NCBI GenBank assembly: GCA_005784505.1
Contig: VCAZ01000048.1
Location: 1,635,761 to 1,699,760, forward strand
Direction: 5' to 3'
Source: Bagarius yarrelli
Taxonomy: Eukaryota; Chordata; Actinopteri; Siluriformes; Sisoridae
DNA length: 64,000 nt
Position 1 is the first letter of the stretch. Every line of letters starts with the position of its first letter. The position numbers and the translations under genes are program-made. The notes below the pieces were generated by a model. It was not told where the DNA came from. It made no database searches and saw only the letters and a program-made list of their open reading frames with translations. This document shows, piece by piece, positions 57,201 to 64,000 of this stretch.

Positions 57201-58789
57201 AGCCTTAGGAGAGAAACCCTCATAACAGTAAAGATTTTTAAGCATTTCTACAATAAGGGCATCTGCCAAATGCCACAAATGTAATAAGAGTTATTATCCT
57301 GTCCTTTTGATTTTATTTAATAAAAACTGTTATGCTTCACAGCCATCTTTTACAGGCTACATACATTTTTGTTGCAACAATCTGGGTAAAAAAAAATACG
57401 TTATGATTGGGAATCCAAAAACCTTATTGTGTACCTGTTGGGTTTCTTGGCTGGGTCCTGATATAGCCTATACTTTAGCTATGGTATAAAACATCAAATT
57501 TACCCTGGCTTGTGAGTAAACATGCACTATACACATTACTGAACATATGAGCTTGCTGTTTTCTGATTTACAAGTTCAGCCAGCGGTGTTAGAGCATTAA
57601 AAAAAATGTAAACGTATGCACTGAATTTAAAAAGTCCCTGAACCGGGTCATTTATACTATTATACTAACATATACTCTACTGCGGAAGAGAACAATTCTT
57701 TATTCTGTTTTTATTTACTCTCTACTCTTTCGGCAGCCCAGTATTTCCCCGAGGTCTCCAGCACCCAGGCCTCAGTGCGGTCACATATCAGGAAGCTGTT
57801 ATGGTATGTGAAAGTGCATTCATCCTCAATGCAGTTGCCACCCTGCCCATATTTCTCCAGAAGCTCAACTATTACATCCAGAGCCTTCTCTGCACTGTCC
57901 GCTCTCTCCAAAGCCAATCTAAAATACAAAACAGACCACGTCAACAAATCTAGAAGGTATTGAATATCATCTTTGAATTCAAGTACACAGACCTGAGTTT
58001 AGGATTTGCTAGAACTTAGCTGATGAATACCTGACTAGATCCATGCCTAGTAAAGCCTCTTCATTGTCAGCATTTTCTCTTCCCCACACAGCCTCATTTC
58101 CGATGCAGACCTGGTGTTCATTGGCTCCCATTTCAGCTCCCCAGAGCCAGGCGGGTCTGCTCAATACTACAGCATGAGTATGGGCAGCCTGATCTATCTC
58201 TATATATGTACACTATCCAGTTAAACAAATAAAAATAACAGAGAAACAAAAATTCATCCATTAGTAATCATTTTATGTGAAGGCATGATACTTCTTCCAT
58301 CAATTATTTAGAAAAACCACAAAAAAACAAACACAGTGAATGTTTTTTTTTCACTAATATTTTGCTTCAATGTTTCACCCACATAACATGCCCAGTTTAG
58401 TGCCATTAATTTATTATATATAACTAAATATAAGCAAAATTTACAAATTGATGTATGTCATTTTAATTAACCAAGCCACCAAGGTTAAGGGGGTTGGTTT
58501 TTTTTCTAGAGGATGTTTCTTTAATAATTGATGCAGTAAATTGTTATTATGCCAATTAGTAGTGGACCATAATAATAATTAAGGATAACTATAATTAATA
58601 CAAGACCGTGTAAAGTATTAATTGGGTTACTTCGACTTTTTCTCCCGCACTGTAGTCTCTGGAAGGGAAGTACACCACTTCTTGCACCTCATCGCAGGGT
58701 CTGTCGGAGTTTTTGCCGAAAATTACCCGCTGTTCCTCTGATGATGGAGGTAAAGCCACGAACGTGTCGCAGGAAAATGGCATCATCAT
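54268..58789 (-). CDS. scrn3: Secernin-3, N-terminal-nucleophile hydrolase-like protein
   Basis: Seven coding exons on the minus strand give 419 residues, near human SCRN3 (424): 58789-58631, 58212-58031, 57918-57719, 56698-56486, 56223-56061, 54730-54550, 54429-54268. All introns are GT-AG. The protein belongs to the C69/secernin family. The N-terminus MMMPFSCDTFVAL...FGKNSDRPCDEVQEV has the conserved cysteine (C7) which in human SCRN3 (C6) is converted to an N-terminal glyoxylyl group. Further family motifs are RPAWLWGAEMGANEH, NISNQYSITTKIDREHP and GWWDGK. The natural substrate is unknown. If the second ATG is used, the cysteine falls at position 6. The gene converges on gpr155 and diverges from cir1. 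Confidence 0.97.
55480..56013 (+). mobile_element. Tc1-like non-autonomous element in scrn3 intron
   Basis: The copy has AAGCTTCATGAAGGAGCACT, TCAACCCCACTGAACACCTT, CCCCACAGCCAGACTCCACA and the terminal GGTGTTCCAATACTTTTAGT followed by CATGTAGTGTA. It is the best preserved of the related copies at 21290-21905, 30330-30480 and 34657-35090. It has no intact transposase. Confidence 0.65.
57250..57287 (+). mobile_element. SINE tail fragment
   Basis: AATAAGGGCATCTGCCAAAT followed by GCCACAAATGTAAT is the SINE 3' tail alone. Confidence 0.55.
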
Positions 58790-58796
58790 TCTGATC

Positions 58797-59100
58797 GCTT
58801 GAAATAAATTTATATCTTCATTTAACCTTTTATTGGGGTCATGTTATTTTTAAAATGTATTTATTTCATTTATTCTAGCTCCTAAATTATTTTACATGTG
58901 GTTAAATGATCTTCGGCAAATATATGATTGAAGAAATGTCTATATAAGAAATGTCTATACAAAATCAGATGTCATGCAAATGTAAACTCCCAACACTCAC
59001 CTAGATCAAATAACGACACAATCTACGATGCAGAACTGGACTCTACTGTAGAAGAAACAGTAACCAGGACTAACTAGTAACTAAAAGAATCGTTTCTATT
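58797..59100 (-). other. scrn3: scrn3 5' UTR intron and leader exon
   Basis: On the minus strand TTGATCTAG followed by GTGAGTGTTG is a consensus donor (exon edge at 59001). The sequence before the scrn3 ATG reads GCGATCAG/AATGATGATG, a usable acceptor. This supports a non-coding first exon starting above 59001 and an intron of about 210 bases. Confidence 0.5.
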
Positions 59101-59641
59101 ATAATCACTGCCAGGCTTTCTGTTTTCATTTCCCAACACATTTACCCCCTAAATCCGAAAGTCGGATCTGATAGTGAATCATTTGGATTTCCGCCTAGCA
59201 TATGAACACATTTCCACTGGTTTCCGTGTTTGTAATAGGGATTTGAGAAACGATTCACCAATCACTGGAAGCTAAACGTTACCGCCCACGTAACCTGGAA
59301 GAAAAATTTTGTCCTTCTGTAAACCGGAATTCCGGTTATTTCCCGTGAGTCGATTAACTTGACTCATTTAAACAGTTTGATACCCAAATATAAAAAGTGC
59401 TTTTAAATTATTTATCCATTCTGTTTTAATAAAATATAAATTTACCTAAAAACTAAGCTTAGTTACTATACCTGCATACAGTTATCTCTAGACGCTGTAA
59501 CAGTTACAGCATTTGTGTGAGAGTCGGCTCTCATTTAAAGGAACCGATTCCTTAGTAAACGGCACATTACTAGTAAACAGGCCGCGTAGTTCGTCGTTTG
59601 TAGATTTTTTTTATTTGTGACGTTTTTATCCTCGTTCAGTC
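59001..59641. promoter_or_regulatory. Bidirectional scrn3-cir1 promoter
   Basis: The head-to-head genes are separated by about 640 bases between the scrn3 leader donor and the cir1 start codon. The interval has no TATA box. It carries a perfect 16-bp palindrome with two ETS cores at 59322-59337, a CCCACGTAAC motif at about 59285 and AP-1-like TGAGTC/GACTCA sequences at about 59346-59365. ETS-bound, TATA-less divergent promoters are common for housekeeping genes. Confidence 0.6.
59322..59337. promoter_or_regulatory. Perfect ETS-type palindrome
   Basis: AACCGGAATTCCGGTT is its own reverse complement and presents a CCGGAA core on each strand, consistent with paired ETS-family (for example GABPA) binding. 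Confidence 0.6.
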
Positions 59642-62600
59642 ATGGGGAAGTCGTTTGCTAATTTTATGTGCAAAAAGGATTTTCACCCAGCGTCAAAATC
59701 CAACATAAAGAAAGTAAGTAATTTTTTTTAAATGGAAGCAAACAAGTTAGCTAGCTAAATTAGCTAGTTAGGTAGGCAGTCTGCTAACCGTAGCCAGACG
59801 AGCTTTTCGGCGTGTTAACGATAGTAACGTAAATAATGTGTTTCAGAAGCCTTATTTATTTCCGTATATTAATTTAGTTTGGTTTGCTTGTAAAAACTTG
59901 CGTTAATTGTACACATTTGACTAGTTTTACTGTAAAACCGTTAGCGTTCCGTCACTCATAGGTAAAGTTTGTTAATGTGGCTCAGTGCCATGGACAGCTG
60001 TGTCACCCTTATCGTTACAGTAAATTTAATAAGATTAAACTGAGTTAATATAAAAAATTAAGTTATAAAAAGAATCACCTGTCACTTTAATAAGAACACA
60101 ACCGAATGGGATACGTTTGATTTTGCAGTTATCCAATCAGGTGTCAGCAACGCAGTGCATATGATCATAAAGAGTCAGGTTAAGAGTTTCAGTGATCAAA
60201 CATCAGCAGGTGAGATCAAGATCATCTGGGATTCTCACTGTGAAGTCTACACAGAATGGTTAAAAACATCTATTAAGCAGCCTTTCTGCTAGCAGAAACA
60301 TCTTGATGGAATGATGGGCAAAAAAAGAAATGCTAATGGTTTTTGGCTTAGTAGAAGAACAGATGACTGCGCTTGGTTTTATTCTTTTTAGTGATGACCA
60401 GGAATAAAAAAAATAAAATGGTTATCATTTGGGTGTGTACTGTTGTCTAAACATCTGGAACTAAACATACTTTGGTTAACTATATTTACTTTTTTTTTCC
60501 TTTGCTATGAAAATAATGGGTTTTTTTGTAGTGGTGTTGATTCGAGGATCGGGGTTCAAGCCCCAGCACTAAAAGGCAGCCATTGTCTGATTCAGGGGCA
60601 CCGTGTTATGGCTTATTCTGCTTTTTGAATTTCCCAAGATGGATTATGCGAAAAAAAGAATTTGACTATATAGTAATGTAACGAAAGACTTGCATGTTTA
60701 CTTTAGGTATGGATGGCAGAGCAGAAAATAACCTTCGACAAGAGGAAGCAGGAGGATCTGATGCAGGCTTACCTAAAAGAGCAGGAGACCTACAACAACA
60801 GGCTAGTCCATAGATTTAACTTAAACTTGTTGCAAAATAGGAGAATAACTGATATCTGTTTATATCTGATGCTGCCTGAAGGTGGCGGTGTTTGTTTCCT
60901 GTAGTGAAGTTCTCAATAGTTTTTACTTGATGTGTGTTTTAGACTGCTGATGGGCGATGACAAAGTGAAAAATGGCCTGAATTTTATGTATGAAGCTCCT
61001 CCTGGTGCATCCAAAGGTAATACAGTTTTGATAATTGAGATACTAAAGCTACATGTGTTTATAAAAATGTGTAGCTTACTCCATGTTTTCTGTTTCTTTG
61101 TTTTCAATAACTGCCGGAACTTTAAAGAGGAAACCAAAGAGGTAAGTCTTGATTTAATAAAAATTGACGAAGTACAACAGGAGAAAATTATGGGTTTTTT
61201 TGTTTTTTTTTCTTCTTACAAGAAATTAATATAGACAGGGTGGAGTGTTATTGATTGTGACGTATCATATTTTTATTATTCAACTTTTGTTGTGATAAAT
61301 CCTAAGCAATTTAGAAGTAGCACACAGTAGCATATAAGGGTACTGTATGCAGGGTTCTAGAGCATGTAATGTTACTTTAAAACTTGCACGGCGTTTCCCA
61401 GACATAATTTAGGGTAGGGCTGCACAATTCTGGAAAAAAAAAACTAACACTGCAATATTTTTCTATGCAATATGAAGAAATCTCACCAGATAAATTAAAT
61501 AGCTCTACTTGAAAAGAATTCATTATTGTAGTTTAATGATTTTGTGTAGGCATAGTTAAACACAATAGAACATGTCTGTAAATAAAATAAACAGAGCTTT
61601 ATGTTTTTCTGGAGATTCAGATACAGACATTAAATAATTAAATGTAAAATCACACTTTTGTCTTCACCATATAAATTAAGCACAATTAATCTATGTTAAA
61701 GCATAAAAGTAGTTTTTTGCACCTGAACACTTAAAACTCGTAATGTTCACACAATAACAGGACTTAAAACAACGTGCAAATGTTAAACTTCCACTTCCAC
61801 GTTTTGTTTTTTTTTAAACTTCACAATTAATCCACAAATCACATGTGTTCTGAACTGTGGTGCAGTCAAATATAATCCTACCATAACATTACACATCCTG
61901 CACTGTGACTATTGGAGATGCAGACGTTGCAATGTCAATGCTGAAGCTATATATTGTGCAGCCCGAATTCAGAGTATTATTTTAGCAAACTCTGCCTCGG
62001 AAAAGTCGCGACAGGATCACTTAATAAAACAAGGTTCTTTTTGTTTTTTTAACCAATCAGTGCGCGACCAGGCTGAGTGAGCACCAACCACAAGGTGGCT
62101 GTAGATACGTGTTCCAATAAAATCACGCTGTTCTCTACGTGAAATTGAAAAATAACTACGACATTTAACATATTGCACACACAATTGTATCTTATCGTGT
62201 GTCGAGAGTTGTCTGTATAAAATTGTGACTTTTGTAGGAGATTTTTACATAGCACAAACACCAACATTGCAATCAGACAATTTAGAATCAACCAAAACAA
62301 TGTTTTTTGCACCTCTAATTCAGCAATATAACATTGTGTTGACTGTTGCATGATTTGTCTATATGAAAATCCACTACCGTTTAGCTGCAATGTTTTATAT
62401 CATCCTTACAGGAAGGTGAAGCTGAGTATAAGTTTGAGTGGCAGAAAGTTGCTCCCCGTGAAAAGTGAGTTTGTTTGTGTAGTTAGTTATTTTTTGGTAA
62501 GTTTAAATTAGTAAAAATAATTCTAATATTATGGATAATTTCATTCTACTGTGCACCTTCTTATTTCTCTTTAGGTATGCGAAAGATGACATGAACATCA

Positions 62601-63926
62601 GAGATCAGCCTTTTGGCATCCAGGTTGGATTTTTGTACTACCTTATTTTGACCCATGTAAATTTTATAAATACTGGAAATGTCACATTTACTGACTTTTT
62701 AATGATTAAAATGTAGGTGCGGAATGTACGGTGTATCAAGTGTCATAAGTGGGGTCATGTGAACACAGACCGGGAGTGTCCTCTCTATGGTCTTTCAGGA
62801 ATCAATGCCAGCTCTGCTGCTGTAGCAAATGAGGAAGCAGGTATGTTTTTGTTTATTATACATAAAAAAAAAACCCCATAAGGCACTGTTTATATTATTT
62901 GCTTTTTTGTTCAACTGGGCAATTGGGGGTTAAGGGCTTTGCTCAGGGGCACAGCAGTGGTAACTTGGTGGTACTGAGAATCGAACCATGATCTTTCAAT
63001 TAGCAGTCCAACACATTAACCCCTGTGCTACCACGCTACTAAGTATACTTTTTTTAAACATAATTTTAGGGGCTTTTTTGCCTTTATTTATAGGACAGAC
63101 AATATATGCTACACCACGACACCGGCCTTAAATATATGCTTTAAAATAATGATTATATCTTGTATAAAATCTATATAATATTCTGCTGATTGTACTGAAG
63201 ATGGCAGTGTTGTCATCTTGGGATAAAACATTTAAAGGTATTCCGGGTAGATGCATAGTTCCTTTTCCTATTAACCATGCTAATAAGCATTTGAGGAATG
63301 CCAATTTTTGTATGGTCTTTTCTTGGATTTGCGCTACTTAGCATGCCACATATGTGCATACTCAAAGTAAAGTGTATACTATAGGTTGAACTTTTAAATT
63401 GCAACTTTTTTTTTTTTCCTGAAATCCCAGAAAAAAATTGTGCTAACGATCATTGACTGTGCCTTACTTGGCAGTCAGAATCCAGAGTCTTTTTAGTGCA
63501 GAAAGCAGTAGTCGTGTGCGCTGAGGACTGTAATCAGAGTGTATAGCAGTACAGTAATGTGTTTACTCCTCCTGGGTCCAGCGAGACAGTTCTCAGACTG
63601 GCCCTCCTCCTGAGCTGCCTGAAAAAATGCAATTATTGTGTATTCTGATTTGCTCTAACCACTGCTTTAGCAGAATAATACAGTGTGATTTGCCCAGTCA
63701 GGGGATGAGTGAGTTGATTTGGTGTCCCTTTCTGTTAACAAAGCTACTGCTGAGCTCCCCTCTGAGGGGGATGCACACGCGCATCAATGGTACAGTGATG
63801 TTGTGTTTTGTGCAAACAGGCCCGTCGATGCACCCCTCTGAGTTAATGGCAGAGATGCGGAACAGTGGGTTTGCGCTGAAGAAATGTGTCCTTGAGAGGA
63901 ACGCCACTGTTTGTGATTCAGCACAG
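59642..63926 (+). CDS. cir1: Corepressor interacting with RBPJ 1 (CIR1), 5' part only
   Basis: Eight exons give the first 196 residues: 59642-59713, 60707-60801, 60943-61016, 61128-61141, 62412-62464, 62575-62623, 62717-62840, 63820-63926. The gene continues past the right edge. The N-terminus [16 protein letters not shown] and the CIR_N region ([20 protein letters not shown]...) match the family. A CCHC-type zinc knuckle follows (C125, C128, H133, C140 in [18 protein letters not shown]). The exon at 63820 encodes [20 protein letters not shown]. In mammals CIR1 links the Notch effector RBPJ to histone deacetylase complexes and also touches splicing factors. The serine/lysine-rich C-terminal half would lie outside the window. 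Intron 2 uses a GC donor and exon 4 is only 14 nt. Confidence 0.95.
60073..60330 (+). pseudogene. Tc1-like element relic in cir1 intron 1
   Basis: ATCACCTGTCACTTTAATAA, then CCAATCAGGTGTCAGCAACG, GCATATGATCATAAAGAGTC and CTGGGATTCTCACTGTGAAG follow the order of the 5' end and start of transposase in the fish Tc1-like family also present at 52670-52910. The frame is broken. Confidence 0.5.
60520..60606 (+). mobile_element. SINE head fragment in cir1 intron 1
   Basis: GTGGTGTTGATTCGAGGATC then GGGGTTCAAGCCCCAGCACT is a tRNA-like head with a well-kept B box, followed by a short piece of body (GATTCAGGGGCACCG). The tail is absent. Confidence 0.55.
61417..61964. mobile_element. Small inverted-repeat transposon (GGGCTGCACAAT family), copy 2
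   Basis: Starts GGGCTGCACAATTCTGG and ends ATATATTGTGCAGCCC, matching the end type of the element at 5116-5576. The interior is AT-rich and non-coding. It sits in cir1 intron 4. Confidence 0.65.
62905..63045 (-). mobile_element. SINE copy, reverse orientation
   Basis: GGGTTAAGGGCTTTGCTCAG, then GGGAGCAC-like body and GAGAATCGAACCATGATC (B-box complement) and GTCCAACACATTAACCCCTG (head complement) give a head-plus-body copy lacking its tail. Lies in cir1 intron 7. Confidence 0.7.
63046..63819 (+). other. cir1: Remainder of cir1 intron 7
   Basis: No recognisable exon or repeat besides short poly-T runs. Confidence 0.4.
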
Positions 63927-64000
63927 GTAATCTCCAGGTACACCCGACCTCACTCCCTCCCCCAACTCCCTCTTGGGGCCAAATAAAACCAATGATATCC
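63927..64000 (+). other. cir1: Start of cir1 intron 8
   Basis: Begins with the donor GTAATC at 63927; the next exon lies beyond the window. Confidence 0.7.

Overview
This is a vertebrate nuclear genome window, almost certainly from a teleost fish. The genes have many short coding exons with GT-AG introns. The intergenic and intronic DNA is AT-rich and full of fish-type dispersed elements: at least a dozen copies of a tRNA-headed SINE with a shared tail, relics of Tc1-like transposons, small inverted-repeat transposons, and many CA/TC/TA microsatellites. The SINE tail resembles elements I know from catfishes and relatives, so an otophysan host is my guess, held weakly. There is no bacterial or phage content, no CRISPR array and no operon.

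Six protein-coding genes can be read exon by exon from protein similarity plus splice sites. In window order they are chn1 (+, alpha1-chimaerin start at 10061, stop at 19107), chrna1 (+, 26930-34452, muscle nicotinic acetylcholine receptor alpha subunit), wipf1 (+, 38324-41991, WASP-interacting protein), gpr155 (+, 43845-52023, lysosomal cholesterol sensor LYCHOS), scrn3 (-, 58789 down to 54268, secernin-3) and cir1 (+, from 59642, running off the right edge after 63926). Every inferred exon chain except the unfinished cir1 closes in frame with a stop, at 334, 456, 543, 826 and 419 residues, close to the usual family sizes. As I recall it, order and relative orientation match the human 2q31 block CHN1-CHRNA1-WIPF1-GPR155-SCRN3-CIR1, so this is an old conserved neighbourhood rather than a functional cluster.

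Region by region: 1-10060 is upstream of the alpha1 start of chn1 (probably intronic for the longer alpha2 form) and holds SINEs, one small transposon and an unexplained tandem array with a unit of about 126 bp. 10061-19107 is chn1, with a 4-kb intron that contains repeat-poor blocks. 19108-26929 is intergenic, with transposon relics and an LTR-like block. 34453-38323 lies between chrna1 and wipf1 and holds a Tc1-like relic, a likely wipf1 leader exon and a 200-bp fold-back element. gpr155 and scrn3 converge tail to tail across 52024-54267. scrn3 and cir1 diverge from a compact promoter at about 59001-59641 that carries a perfect 16-bp palindrome with two ETS cores.

The best candidates for a second look are: the read-through of the alpha2 splice acceptor inside the alpha1 start exon of chn1; the 126-bp tandem array with nested palindromes; the tandemly repeated FPPPP-bearing cassette in wipf1; the GC-AG intron and the 14-nt microexon of cir1; the ETS palindrome; and residue changes at functionally known positions of chrna1 and gpr155. 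I saw no unprecedented multi-gene system.
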